Shown here one piece after another: positions 8,059-16,950 of a stretch of DNA of 64,000 nucleotides (within the stretch, counting starts at the first letter, position 1; the number at the start of each line of letters is the position of its first letter). Source of the stretch: Micromonospora mirobrigensis (GTDB lineage: Bacteria; Actinomycetota; Actinomycetes; Mycobacteriales; Micromonosporaceae); assembly GCF_900091555.1 (NCBI RefSeq), contig NZ_FMCX01000001.1, forward strand, positions 1,178,001 through 1,242,000. Reading direction: 5' to 3'. The notes below the pieces were generated by a model, which saw only the letters and a program-made list of their open reading frames with translations, had not been told where the DNA came from and ran no database searches. The position numbers and the translations under genes were made by a program.

Positions 8059-10554
8059 GTGCGCAAAGTCGCAGTGGGTCTGCTCGGTTTGTCGCTGACG
8101 GCGACCGGTCTGGTGGCGGCCTCGTCCGCCAGTGCCGCTCCGCTGCCGAAGGCGCCGACGTCCGCTCCGTCGGTCACCGAGCCCGCCCAGGTCGACCACG
8201 ACCTGCCCAACCCGCTCGAGGAGAAGCGGCGAGCGCTGCGCCAGGAGGGCCTCAGCGAGGTCCTCTCCGGGCGGGCGAAGCCGCAGAAGATCAACGGCAG
8301 CACCGTCGTCAAGGTCGGCAAGACCGCGACCAACGCCGCCGGCCGGAACACCAAGGCGCGGACGGCGGTCAACGCGGCGGCTGCCCGCACCGACCAGTAC
8401 GTCGAGCTGGAGCGGGAGAAGTCGGACCGGATCTTCGTGATCCTGGCTGAGTTCGGCAACGAGCGGCACCCGTCCTTCCCGGACAAGGACATCGACCCGA
8501 ACACCCCTGGGCCGACCCGGTTCGACGGGCCCCTGCACAACGAGATCGACGCGCCGAACCGGGCCGTCGACAACTCCACCGTCTGGCAGCCGGACTACAG
8601 CGCGGACCACTACCGCAAGCTGTACTTCGGCACCGGGCAGGGCGACGAGTCGCTCAAGCAGTACTACGAGGCCCAGTCGTCCGGCCGGTACACGGTCGAC
8701 GGCGAGGTCACCGACTGGGTCAAGGTCAAGTACAACGAGGCCCGCTACGGTCGGTCGAACGACAACCCGACCGACGCCAACGGCAACGACCCGGCCGTCT
8801 GCGCCTCCACCACCTGCCAGAACACCTGGGAGCTGGTTCGGGACGCGGCCAACCAGTGGGTCGCGGACCAGAAGAAGCAGGGCCGCACCGACGCCGAGAT
8901 CGCGGCCGACGTCAAGTCCTTCGACCAGTGGGACCGCTACGACGTCGACGGCGACGGCAACTTCAACGAGCCGGACGGCTACATCGACCACTTCCAGATC
9001 GTCCACGCCGGCGGCGACCAGGCCGACGGTGACCCGTACCAGGGTGAGGACGCCATCTGGAGCCACCGGTGGTACGCCTTCGGCACCGACCAGGGCCAGA
9101 CCGGCCCGCCGCAGGCCAAGCTCGGCGGCACCCAGATCGGCGACACCGGCGTCTGGATCGGCGACTACACGGTGCAGCCGGAGAACGGCGGCCGGAGCGT
9201 CTTCTACCACGAGTACGGTCACGACCTGGGTCTGCCGGACGACTACAACACCGGCACCAGCGGTGACAACAGCCTCGAGCACTGGACGCTGATGGCGCAG
9301 AGCCGGGTCAGCGCCAAGAACGACGCCGGCCTCGGTGAGCGCGGCGCCGACCTGGGCGCCTGGAACAAGCTGCAGCTCGGCTGGCTGGACTACGAGACCG
9401 TGGTCCCGGCCAAGCAGGACCCGCAGACGATCAAGCTCGGTCCGTCCGAGTACAACTCCGCCAAGGCCCAGGCTGCGGTGGTGGTGCTCCCGCAGCGCCC
9501 CTACGAGTTCAACAACGGCAAGCCGGCGGAGGGCACCAAGCAGTACTTCTCCGGCAACGACGACAACCTGAACACCACGATGACCCGGACGTTCGACTTC
9601 ACCGGGAAGTCCTCTGCCTCGCTGTCGATGAAGGCTCGCTACAACATCGAGACCGACTACGACTACATGTACTTCGAGGCGTCGCTGGACGGTGGCCAGA
9701 ACTGGGTCGCGCTGCCCTTCCTGGTCAACGGCCAGCCGAAGACCGACGGCAATGGCCGGAACGCCCTTGACGGCATCTCCGACACCGACGACGACGGTGT
9801 CGCCGACTGGGTCGATCTGACCATCCCGATGGACGTGGCGGCGGGCAAGGTCGTGCAGTTCCGCTACCACTACATCACCGACGGCGGTGTCTCCGAGGGT
9901 GGCTTCTTCGGCGACGCCATCACGGTAACCGCCGACGGGCAGACCGTCCTCTCCGACGGCGCCGAGAACGGCGCGAACGGCTGGGCCCTCAACGGCTTCA
10001 GCATCGTCGAGGAGACCTACACCCGCGACTTCGACAACTTCTACATCGCGGCGAACCGCTCCTACGTCTCGTACGACCAGTACCTCAAGACCGGTCCGTA
10101 CTACTTCGGCTACGCCAACACGCGGCCGGACTACGTGGACCACTACGCGTACCAGCAGGGTCTGCTGATCACCTACTGGAACACCCGGTGGGCGGACAAC
10201 AACACCATGCCGTACGACAAGGTCAACAACCCCGGCGGCCACCCGGGCGAGGGTCGGAACCTGAACATCGACTCCCGGCCGAAGCCGCTGTACAACCTGA
10301 CCGGTAACGCCTGGCGGGCCCGGGTCCAGGTCTACGACGCGCCGTTCAGCCTCAAGAAGGCCGACTCGTTCACCCTCCACGTGAACAGCCAGCCCTCGTA
10401 CATCCGGGGCCAGGGTCCGGCGCCGCTGTTCGACGACAGCAAGCAGTACTGGTACGCGGAGCTGCCGAACCACGGCGTCAAGGTCCCGAACAACGGGGTC
10501 AAGATCCGCGTTCTGGAGCAGAACGGCACCTCGATGAAGATCCGCATCTCCTGA
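8059..10554 (+). CDS. Secreted M6 family metalloprotease, immune inhibitor A-like (copy 2)
   Basis: An 831-residue paralogue of the preceding gene with the same order: signal peptide (about residues 1-27, ending ASSASA), likely propeptide, catalytic domain, and beta-rich C-terminal modules. The zinc site HEYGHDLGLPD begins at residue 384, and the Asp-rich segment DVDGDGNFNEPDG lies about 90 residues before it. GTG 8059 was chosen for its CGGAGGT ribosome-binding site and the immediate signal peptide. Differences from copy 1 include a longer propeptide with a KARTAVNAAA insert, an added Cys-containing loop (VCASTTCQNTW) and a different C-terminal tail, so this is an old duplication with divergence. 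Confidence 0.92.
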   Translation: MRKVAVGLLGLSLTATGLVAASSASAAPLPKAPTSAPSVTEPAQVDHDLPNPLEEKRRALRQEGLSEVLSGRAKPQKINGSTVVKVGKTATNAAGRNTKARTAVNAAAARTDQYVELEREKSDRIFVILAEFGNERHPSFPDKDIDPNTPGPTRFDGPLHNEIDAPNRAVDNSTVWQPDYSADHYRKLYFGTGQGDESLKQYYEAQSSGRYTVDGEVTDWVKVKYNEARYGRSNDNPTDANGNDPAVCASTTCQNTWELVRDAANQWVADQKKQGRTDAEIAADVKSFDQWDRYDVDGDGNFNEPDGYIDHFQIVHAGGDQADGDPYQGEDAIWSHRWYAFGTDQGQTGPPQAKLGGTQIGDTGVWIGDYTVQPENGGRSVFYHEYGHDLGLPDDYNTGTSGDNSLEHWTLMAQSRVSAKNDAGLGERGADLGAWNKLQLGWLDYETVVPAKQDPQTIKLGPSEYNSAKAQAAVVVLPQRPYEFNNGKPAEGTKQYFSGNDDNLNTTMTRTFDFTGKSSASLSMKARYNIETDYDYMYFEASLDGGQNWVALPFLVNGQPKTDGNGRNALDGISDTDDDGVADWVDLTIPMDVAAGKVVQFRYHYITDGGVSEGGFFGDAITVTADGQTVLSDGAENGANGWALNGFSIVEETYTRDFDNFYIAANRSYVSYDQYLKTGPYYFGYANTRPDYVDHYAYQQGLLITYWNTRWADNNTMPYDKVNNPGGHPGEGRNLNIDSRPKPLYNLTGNAWRARVQVYDAPFSLKKADSFTLHVNSQPSYIRGQGPAPLFDDSKQYWYAELPNHGVKVPNNGVKIRVLEQNGTSMKIRIS

Positions 10555-10581
10555 CCTGAGGGTCAGCGCTCCATCAGCACG

Positions 10582-10616
10582 CGATGCCCGGGCGGGGTCA
10601 CCCCGCCCGGGCATCG
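10582..10616 (+). terminator. Hairpin terminator after the second M6 protease
   Basis: A perfect 16-bp GC-rich stem, CGATGCCCGGGCGGGG at 10582-10597 pairing with 10601-10616, has a 3-nt loop and no T-run, as is common in actinobacteria. It lies 28 bp after the stop codon. Confidence 0.75.
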
Positions 10617-10691
10617 CCCTGTCCGGCCCCCGACGCGGCGACCCGACGGGTACGGCGGGAACCGGGCCGGCCTCCGCCGAGTCAGATCCGG

Positions 10692-11138
10692 GTGAACCGA
10701 CGTACCGTGGCGATGCCCGCCGGCCTCGTGCTGGCCCTGCTCGTCCCTCTCACCGGCTGTGCAACGGCCGGGAACGGAGCGCCGATGCCCGACGACCAGG
10801 CCACCTCCCCCACCGGCGACCCGGTCGCGCCGGCCGACCGGCCGTCGCTGTCGGCCACCCGCCCGCCGACCCCGCCCCGGCCGACCGCGCCGCCGCGCAA
10901 ACCCACCGACAACCGGCCCACCGACCTGATCGCCGGCCGGATCACCCGCGGCGGCGACGGCCCCTGCTACGGCCTGGTCGACGAGAACGACCGGGAGTAC
11001 GCGCTGCACGGCCCGGACGCCGGCCCCCTGGCCGTCGGCGCCTTCGTCACCCTGCGGGTCGCGCCGCCCGCCGAGCCGTTCGACTGCGGCCCCGGCACGC
11101 CCATGCGGATCGTCACCGACCGGCCGTCGACCCGCTGA
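10692..11138 (+). CDS. Small putative lipoprotein
   Basis: A 148-residue protein from GTG 10692 with a short basic N-terminus (VNRRT), a hydrophobic core and a lipobox LTGC with Cys23, so it is probably lipid-anchored outside the membrane. Residues ~35-75 are Pro/Thr/Ala-rich linker. The C-terminal ~75 residues form a small domain (ITRGGDGPCYGLVDENDREYALHG and so on) with two cysteines that could form a disulfide; the form resembles small beta-barrel extracytoplasmic domains that I cannot name. The ribosome-binding site is weak. Confidence 0.65.
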   Translation: MNRRTVAMPAGLVLALLVPLTGCATAGNGAPMPDDQATSPTGDPVAPADRPSLSATRPPTPPRPTAPPRKPTDNRPTDLIAGRITRGGDGPCYGLVDENDREYALHGPDAGPLAVGAFVTLRVAPPAEPFDCGPGTPMRIVTDRPSTR

Positions 11139-11242
11139 GCGGGCCACCCGGCCGGACTGGCGGCGGCCCGCACACCCGACCGGCCGTCACATCCGCACCG
11201 ACGGGCGGGCCGGCCAGGTCGACCGGGTCCTAGGCTGTGCCC

Positions 11243-12175
11243 ATGACCGAGCAGCACGGCGGAGCCGTCGACGAGTCCTGCGTCCTCACCGAGGGGCCCT
11301 GGACGCACCGCTTCGTCGGCGCCAACGGCAGCCGGTTCCACGTGGTGGAGGCGGGCACCGGGCCGATGGTGCTCTTCCTGCACGGCTTCCCGGAGTACTG
11401 GTGGGCCTGGCACGAGATGCTGCCCGCCGTGGCCGACGCCGGCTTCCGGGCGGTCGCCGTGGACCTGCGCGGTTACGGCGCGAGCGACAAGCCACCCCGG
11501 GGGTACGACGGTTACACCCTCGCCGCCGACGTGGCCGGCCTGATCCGGGCGCTCGGCGAACGCTCGGCCACGGTGGTCGGCACCGGGGCCGGCGGCATGA
11601 TCGCCTGGACCGTGGCGTCGTTCCACCCCAACCTGGTGCGTCGGCTGGTGGTGCTCGGCGCCCCGCACCCGCTGCGGCTGCGCGCCGCCATCTTCGCCGA
11701 CCCGCGCGGGCAGTTCTCCGCCTCGACGCCCACCCTGAAATACCAGCTGCCCCGCTACGAGCACGTGCTGACCCGGGACGACGCCGCCGAGGTGGAGTCG
11801 CTGCTGCGCCGCTGGGGCGGGCCGGCCTGGGTCGCCGGTGGAGACTTCGAGGCGTACGCCCGGGCCTGCCGGACGGCGATGCGGATCCCGCAGGCGGCGT
11901 TCTGCGCGTTGGAGGGCTACCGGTGGGCGTTCCGGTCGGTGCTGCGGCTGCACGGCTACCGGTTCGTCAAGCTGATGCAGAAGCCGCTGGTCACCCCGAC
12001 CCTGCAACTGCACGGCGCCGCCGACGTGGCGAGCCTGGCCCGGACCGCCCAGGGCTCCGGCCGCTATGTCACCGCCCCCTACGAGTGGCGGCTGCTGGAC
12101 GGGGTGGGGCACTTCCCCCACGTCGAGGCCCGCGACGTGGTGCTGGGCGAGATCCTGCGCTGGACGAAGTCCTGA
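11243..12175 (+). CDS. Alpha/beta hydrolase fold protein (epoxide hydrolase-like) with altered nucleophile site
   Basis: A 310-residue alpha/beta hydrolase. It has the oxyanion-region motif HGFPEYWWAWHEM (residue ~50), the strand-turn DLRGYGASDKP, and a C-terminal GVGHFPHVE carrying the catalytic His. The nucleophile elbow, normally GxDxGG or GxSxGG, reads GTGAGG (residues 113-118), so Gly115 stands where Asp or Ser is expected. Classical hydrolysis therefore seems impossible unless another residue substitutes. ATG 11243 is preferred over a GTG six bases upstream. It ends 1 bp before the convergent 120-residue gene. Confidence 0.82.
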   Translation: MTEQHGGAVDESCVLTEGPWTHRFVGANGSRFHVVEAGTGPMVLFLHGFPEYWWAWHEMLPAVADAGFRAVAVDLRGYGASDKPPRGYDGYTLAADVAGLIRALGERSATVVGTGAGGMIAWTVASFHPNLVRRLVVLGAPHPLRLRAAIFADPRGQFSASTPTLKYQLPRYEHVLTRDDAAEVESLLRRWGGPAWVAGGDFEAYARACRTAMRIPQAAFCALEGYRWAFRSVLRLHGYRFVKLMQKPLVTPTLQLHGAADVASLARTAQGSGRYVTAPYEWRLLDGVGHFPHVEARDVVLGEILRWTKS

Positions 12176-12176
12176 C

Positions 12177-12539
12177 TCAGACCCGCTGCTCGCGCAGGTC
12201 GGCGACCTCGGCGGCGGGCGCCCAGCCCTGGTAGACCCCGAAGTCGAAGACCTCCAGGCCCATCGCCCGGGCCACCGGCCAGCGCCCGCCGGTGTACTCC
12301 ACCCGCAGCCAGCCGTCCTGCGCGGCGAGCACGATGAACGGCTGCCCCTGCCAGGTGCAGGTCGTCCGGACGTACGCCAGGTCGTCGACCTCGGTCGCCG
12401 GGACCACCCGCACGTAGCGGCCGGGCCGGACCTCGGCGAAGCCGTCCCCCGGGCCGGGCTGGTAGAGCCGTACGTCGTCGCCGTCCGGGCTGGCCTGGTA
12501 TTCCCGGCCGCGCCAGCGGGCCACGTAGCCGTCGCGCAT
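12177..12539 (-). CDS. Hypothetical 120-residue protein coupled to the SseB-domain gene
   Basis: A small acidic, aromatic-rich soluble protein (WRGREYQASPDGDDVRLYQP near the start, EYTGGRWPVARAMGLEVFDFG near the end), predicted all-beta. Its ATG overlaps the stop of the 987-residue gene by one base (TGATG), so it is probably translated from the same message. I do not recognise the family. Size, coupling and position just downstream of a large modular protein in a secretion locus are what one expects of a chaperone or immunity-type partner, but that is inference. Confidence 0.7.
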   Translation of the reverse strand: MRDGYVARWRGREYQASPDGDDVRLYQPGPGDGFAEVRPGRYVRVVPATEVDDLAYVRTTCTWQGQPFIVLAAQDGWLRVEYTGGRWPVARAMGLEVFDFGVYQGWAPAAEVADLREQRV

Positions 12540-15502
12540 CAGTCCTCACCGGCCTGTCGCCAGAGCAACGCGTCGGTGTCCAGCACCGCCACCACCCGCT
12601 CGGCGCCGTCCGCCCCGATCCGCCACAGCTGGGCGCCGTGCGGCAACCGGGCGCTGTCCACCTTGAACTCCGCCACCACGTCGCTGCTCTCCCCCGGGGC
12701 GAAGCCGTTGCCCCGGAACGGCCCTCGCTCGATGACCCAGCCCTCCATGGCCCGCATGGCGGCCTCGTTCTGCCCGCCGTACGGGATCCGGTAGAGGCTC
12801 GGCCGGTGCGCCGGCCAGCGCAGCACGTAGATCTCGCTGGCGGCCCGGTCGAAGGGCGAGTCGGGATAGCCCAGGCCCAGCGCGTCGTAGAGCTCGGCGG
12901 GGGTGTGCAGGTGTGCCAGCTCACCGGCCCGGTGCACGAAGCCGGAGACCCGGTCGTAGCCGCGGTCCAGGTAGTAGGCGAGCTGGCTCGGGGCGACCGC
13001 CTTCTGCATCACGACCGGACGGGTCGGGTCCACCACCGGCGGGGCCACCCGGGGGCGGCTGGCCGGCTCCTCGGCCGCCGCCGGCTCGGTCTCCGGCTCG
13101 TCGCCCAGGCCGACGTCGGCGGCCCAGTTGGCCAGCCCGACGATCTGCTCACCGGGCAGCTTGGCGCCGACCGGGGTCCCCGGGTTGACCGCGAACGACC
13201 AGGTCCGGTCCGGCCAGCGCCGGATCAGCTGCACGAACCGGACCAGCACGGTCTCCACCGGGCCGACGGCGGCGTCGGCCATCCGCTCGGGCGACGTCCA
13301 GACCAGGACGTACGGTTCGCCGTCCAACTGCTCGGTGTGCCAGACGAAGCCCGGCTCGCCCGGCCGGCTGCCCGGCGCGGAACCGGGGGCGGCCGGCAGC
13401 AGCACCCGGGCCAGCAGCAGCGTGGAGAGGAAGCCGTCGGTGTTGCCGGCGCCGGCGGAGGCCAGCAACTCCTCCTCCACCTCGTTGGCCGGGGTGAACG
13501 CGGCGGGCGCGGACGCGGCCGGCTGAGCCCCGGCCCCGGCCGGGTGAGGTGAGGGTGCGGTTCGCGCTGGTGCGGGTACGGCCGGTGCGGGTACGGCCGG
13601 CGCAGGTGGCGTGGACGCGGCGGGCGACGGTGCCGGTGCGGCGGGCGTCGTCGCGGGCGACGCGGGCGACGGCGCCGGTGCGGGGGGCGTCGCTGCGGGT
13701 GCGGGTGCAGCGGAGGGCGGCGCGCCTGCGGTGGACGCCGTGGCGGGTGCGGCGGACGGCGGTTCGGGTGCGGCCGGGGCCGCCAGGCGAGCCTCCGGAA
13801 CGGCCTCGGCCACCGGCTCCCGACCACCCGACAGGTTCTCGGCCGCCGTCGCCCACGACGGCGGCACCGCAGCATCCTGTCCCGTCACCGACCCGCCCGC
13901 CAGCTCGGACGCCCCGGCCGGAGAGGACATCGGCTCGACCGGGGTGACCGGGGGTGCGGCAGGCGCGGACGACTCGGCCACCGCGAGCGCCGGCTCGGCC
14001 GGGCGGGCGGCGCGTACCTCCAGGGTCGGCGGGTCGACGGGTCGGGCCGGAGTGGTCCAGGCCGCGCCGTTGGCGGCCGGCGGTCCGGTCGGGGCCGGGC
14101 GGTCCGGGCCGGCCGGCTCTGCCTCGCCGAGGTCGCGGGACTCGATGACCGTGCCCTCGATGACGATCGGGGAGAGGCTGCGCCGCGGCGCCGGCGGGGC
14201 GGAGACCGGCTCGGCGATCGACGGCGGCAGGTCGTCCACGTCGGCACCGGCCGGGGAGACGGGCTGCCCGGCCGCCGCGTACGAGGGCGAGCCGGCCAGC
14301 CGCTGGGTCTGCTCGTCCGGGTGGCGACGGGGCAACGGGCCGGCCGGGCGTTCGCCGCCGACCCGTGCCTGCTCGGGGGCCGGCTCCGCCCGCCGTGGCA
14401 GCGAGACCGTCAGATCGTGGTCCGGGGCGCCCGCCCGGAACACCTGGGTCGCCTCCTCAGCCGGCGGCTCCGGGGCACGGCGCGGGAACACCTGGGTGAG
14501 CCCGTCGTCGGCCACCGGGACCCGGAACGCCTGGGTCGGTTCCTCGGGCAGCGGCCCGACGGGTGGCGCGGGCACCGGCTCGCTGATCGGCCGGCGGCGG
14601 GGAAAGGGCTGACCGCTCCGCCCCAACCGGGACGGGGGCACCGCGCGCTCGGCGGGGCGGCGGGTCTCCTCACCGCCGGCGCGGCGCTGGGCGGACGGCT
14701 CGAAGAAGGACCGGCCCGACTGCTCGTCGTCCGGTCGCTCCCGCCAGCCGTTGGCCGCCGCGATCGAGGACGGCTCCGGCCGGCCCTCGGGACGGACCGG
14801 CGGCGAACCGGTACGGCCGCTCTCCACGGCCGACGGCGACTCGCCCGCCGGGCCGAACGCCGTCGCACCGCGGCTCGCCGCAGCGCGTACCGGGATCGTC
14901 CGGTCGACGGGTTCCGCAGCGGGGCCGGGCAGCGGGGCCGGCACCGCGCTCGGGCCGGGACGGTCGCTCTCGCGGCGGGCCGGCGGGTTCGGCGGGGCGG
15001 GCGCGGGCGTCGGTTCCCGTCGGGGCGCCTCCCGGTCGACCGCGTTCGCCCTGGCCCGGGCCAGCGACTCGGCCCGCTCCAACCGGGCCCGGGCGCCCAT
15101 GGTGCGGCCCGGCAGCCGGACCTCGCCCCGGGACAGTTGGGTGACGAACCAGGCCGGCAGGTAGCCCTCGATGGGTAGCCCCGGGTTGACCGCCAGCCAC
15201 CACTCGTGGTTGGGCCAGTCCTCGGCCAGGTCGGTGTACGCGGCCCGTCGGGTGGGGCCGGTCGAGTCGCCCAGGCAGGCCCGCAGGGCGGTCGGGGAGG
15301 TGAAGGCCAGCACGTGCGTCCGCCCGCTGGTCGTCCAGGTGCCCCACCCGGGCGACTGGCCGGGCCCGGGCTGACCGGAGACGGGCAGCAGGAGATCAGT
15401 ACGGGCCAGGATGCGGAAATACAGCTCCTGGTCGTTCGCGCTCAGCGCGTCGCGCATCGCCGCTTCGGCCTCGGTAGCCGGCTCCCAGTCGGTCACGGCC
15501 AC
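12539..15502 (-). CDS. Large modular protein with two SseB-like domains and a Pro/Ala-rich linker
   Basis: A 987-residue protein with no signal peptide or membrane segment. Residues ~1-135 form an SseB N-terminal-type domain (WEPATEAEAAMRDALSAND through AVNPGLPIEGYLPAWFV). A low-complexity Pro/Ala/Arg linker follows to about residue 680. A second SseB-like copy lies at about 685-810 (NEVEEELLASAGAGNTDGFL through AVNPGTPVGAKLPGEQIV), and a separate C-terminal domain at about 840-987 (RGYDRVSGFVHRAGELAHL through RLPHGAQLWRIG). SseB-type domains are common near ESX genes in actinobacteria. The gene lies between a mycosin gene and a small coupled gene, implying work with type VII secretion as effector, scaffold or chaperone. 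Function unproven. Confidence 0.75.
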   Translation of the reverse strand: MAVTDWEPATEAEAAMRDALSANDQELYFRILARTDLLLPVSGQPGPGQSPGWGTWTTSGRTHVLAFTSPTALRACLGDSTGPTRRAAYTDLAEDWPNHEWWLAVNPGLPIEGYLPAWFVTQLSRGEVRLPGRTMGARARLERAESLARARANAVDREAPRREPTPAPAPPNPPARRESDRPGPSAVPAPLPGPAAEPVDRTIPVRAAASRGATAFGPAGESPSAVESGRTGSPPVRPEGRPEPSSIAAANGWRERPDDEQSGRSFFEPSAQRRAGGEETRRPAERAVPPSRLGRSGQPFPRRRPISEPVPAPPVGPLPEEPTQAFRVPVADDGLTQVFPRRAPEPPAEEATQVFRAGAPDHDLTVSLPRRAEPAPEQARVGGERPAGPLPRRHPDEQTQRLAGSPSYAAAGQPVSPAGADVDDLPPSIAEPVSAPPAPRRSLSPIVIEGTVIESRDLGEAEPAGPDRPAPTGPPAANGAAWTTPARPVDPPTLEVRAARPAEPALAVAESSAPAAPPVTPVEPMSSPAGASELAGGSVTGQDAAVPPSWATAAENLSGGREPVAEAVPEARLAAPAAPEPPSAAPATASTAGAPPSAAPAPAATPPAPAPSPASPATTPAAPAPSPAASTPPAPAVPAPAVPAPARTAPSPHPAGAGAQPAASAPAAFTPANEVEEELLASAGAGNTDGFLSTLLLARVLLPAAPGSAPGSRPGEPGFVWHTEQLDGEPYVLVWTSPERMADAAVGPVETVLVRFVQLIRRWPDRTWSFAVNPGTPVGAKLPGEQIVGLANWAADVGLGDEPETEPAAAEEPASRPRVAPPVVDPTRPVVMQKAVAPSQLAYYLDRGYDRVSGFVHRAGELAHLHTPAELYDALGLGYPDSPFDRAASEIYVLRWPAHRPSLYRIPYGGQNEAAMRAMEGWVIERGPFRGNGFAPGESSDVVAEFKVDSARLPHGAQLWRIGADGAERVVAVLDTDALLWRQAGED

Positions 15503-15538
15503 CTCTCCTCCCGCGAAAAGGCCATCGGCATCGCGTAC

Positions 15539-15566
15539 AACCTACAAGGTAGTAACAAGATCACAA
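15539..15566 (-). promoter_or_regulatory. Possible promoter for the SseB-domain gene
   Basis: On the minus strand TTGTGA (15561-15566) and TAGGTT (15539-15544) are 16 bp apart, 37 bp upstream of the start at 15502, inside an AT-richer patch between divergent genes. CTACAAGGTAG within the spacer is a short palindrome that could be an operator. Confidence 0.35.
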
Positions 15567-15605
15567 TGGCTGGCCGGCGGCGGTGCGCCGGGTCACGGCG
15601 GAAGC

Positions 15606-15611
15606 TATAAC
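15606..15611 (+). promoter_or_regulatory. Possible -10 element of the mycosin gene
   Basis: TATAAC lies 37 bp before the mycosin ATG in otherwise very GC-rich DNA. No convincing -35 is seen. Confidence 0.3.
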
Positions 15612-15648
15612 ATCCGGTTTCGGAGCCGACACGATACGGAGGCGGTCG

Positions 15649-16866
15649 ATGCCCCGGCCCAGTGCACGCCCCGCTCTCACCGCCGTCCTGGCGGCGCTCC
15701 TGGCCACCCCGCCGGTCGTCGCCGGCACCGGCGCACCGGCCGCCGCGGCCGCCCCCGCGCCGCCCTGTGCCAGCCCGCCCGCCCCGGCCCGCACGGTCGC
15801 CGAGCGGCCGTGGCCGCAGCAGCGGTACGCCCCGGAGCGCCTCGCACCCCTCGCCACCGGCGCGGGGATCACCGTCGCCGTCATCGACTCCGGCGTGGAC
15901 CGGCGGCATCCGCAACTCGCCGGTCGGGTGCTGCCCGGCACCGACCTGCTCGATCCGGGCGGCGACGGTGGGCGGGACTGCCCCGGGCACGGCACCGGTG
16001 TGGCGAGCATCATCGCCGCCGGGCCGGCCCGCGGGGTGGCCTTCCGGGGGCTGGCGCCGGACGCCAGGATCCTGCCGGTCCGGGTCAGCGAGCAGCAGGT
16101 CGTCGACGGCCGGGAGTCGGGACGTACGGTCAGCGCCGCCGGGTTCGCCCGGGCGATCCGCTGGGCGGTGGACCACGGCGCCGACGTGCTCAACCTCTCC
16201 GTCGTGGTCTACGCCGACTCCCCGGCCGTACGGGCCGCCGTCGGGTACGCCGAGGAGCGGGACGTGGTGGTGGTGGCCGCCGCCGGCAACCTGCACGACA
16301 GCGGTGACCCGCGCCCCTATCCGGCGGCGTACGAGGGGGTGCTCGGGGTGGGCGCGATCGGGCCCGACGGTGGGCGGTCGACGTTCTCGCAGACCGGCCC
16401 GTACGTCGACCTGGTGGCGCCGGGTGGCGAGGTGCTGATGGCCGCCCCCGGGCGGGGGCACCTGGTGGCGGACGGGACCAGCTACGCCACGCCCTTCGTC
16501 GCCGCGACCGCGGCGTTGGTGCGCCAGTACCACCCGGACTGGACCGCGGCCCAGGTGAGCCGGCGGATCCTGGCCAGCGCCGACCCCGCGCCGGGGACCG
16601 GGCGGCGCGGTGACTACGGCGCTGGGGTGCTGAACCCGTACCGGGCGGTCACCGAGACCGGCGGGGGTGCCGGCGCGCCGCCGGTGGCCGCGGCGCTGCC
16701 CCGGGAGCGGCCGGACCCGGCCCTGGCGGCGCAGCGGGGACGTCGGGCGGCGGCCCGGGAGCGGGCGGTGCTGCTGGCCGCCGCGGGCGGTGCGGTCTCG
16801 GTGGCCGTGGTGCTGCTGGCCGTGGTGCTGCCCCGCGGCGCCCGCCGCCGCTGGCGACCCGCCTGA
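15649..16866 (+). CDS. mycP: Mycosin-type S8 serine protease of type VII secretion
   Basis: A 405-residue membrane-anchored subtilisin-like protease. The signal peptide covers about residues 1-36. The catalytic triad is Asp80 (VAVIDSGVD), His114 (GHGTGVAS) and Ser278 (GTSYATPF), with oxyanion Asn214 (AAGN). A single C-terminal membrane segment at about 376-396 is followed by basic residues, so the catalytic domain faces outward. This layout is diagnostic of mycosins, which stabilise the ESX membrane complex and process some substrates. ATG 15649 has ACGGAGGCGG 5 bp upstream. Neighbouring WXG100 and EccE genes agree with the assignment. Confidence 0.93.
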   Translation: MPRPSARPALTAVLAALLATPPVVAGTGAPAAAAAPAPPCASPPAPARTVAERPWPQQRYAPERLAPLATGAGITVAVIDSGVDRRHPQLAGRVLPGTDLLDPGGDGGRDCPGHGTGVASIIAAGPARGVAFRGLAPDARILPVRVSEQQVVDGRESGRTVSAAGFARAIRWAVDHGADVLNLSVVVYADSPAVRAAVGYAEERDVVVVAAAGNLHDSGDPRPYPAAYEGVLGVGAIGPDGGRSTFSQTGPYVDLVAPGGEVLMAAPGRGHLVADGTSYATPFVAATAALVRQYHPDWTAAQVSRRILASADPAPGTGRRGDYGAGVLNPYRAVTETGGGAGAPPVAAALPRERPDPALAAQRGRRAAARERAVLLAAAGGAVSVAVVLLAVVLPRGARRRWRPA

Positions 16867-16950
16867 GCCAGGCGCACGGGCACCCGGAGGGCGGGCCGGA
16901 TGCGCGGACGGCGGCGTCGGGCGGGAGGGCCCGACGCCGCCGCGCGGCGT

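Noticed and set aside
7974..8450. Small ORF with AGGAG and ATG upstream of the second protease
   Set aside because: It runs out of frame into the protease gene and turns Arg/Ser-rich. A leader-peptide role cannot be supported.
8041..10614. An 857-codon minus-strand open frame opposite the second M6 protease (and a 721-codon one opposite the first)
   Set aside because: Sequence is Val/Gly/Asp-rich antisense without any motif, and the plus strand carries signal peptide, zinc site and ribosome-binding site.
13500..14700. Repeat array or mini-satellite in the Pro/Ala linker of the SseB gene
   Set aside because: GGTGCGGG-like words recur but are irregular and keep the reading frame. It is low-complexity coding sequence.
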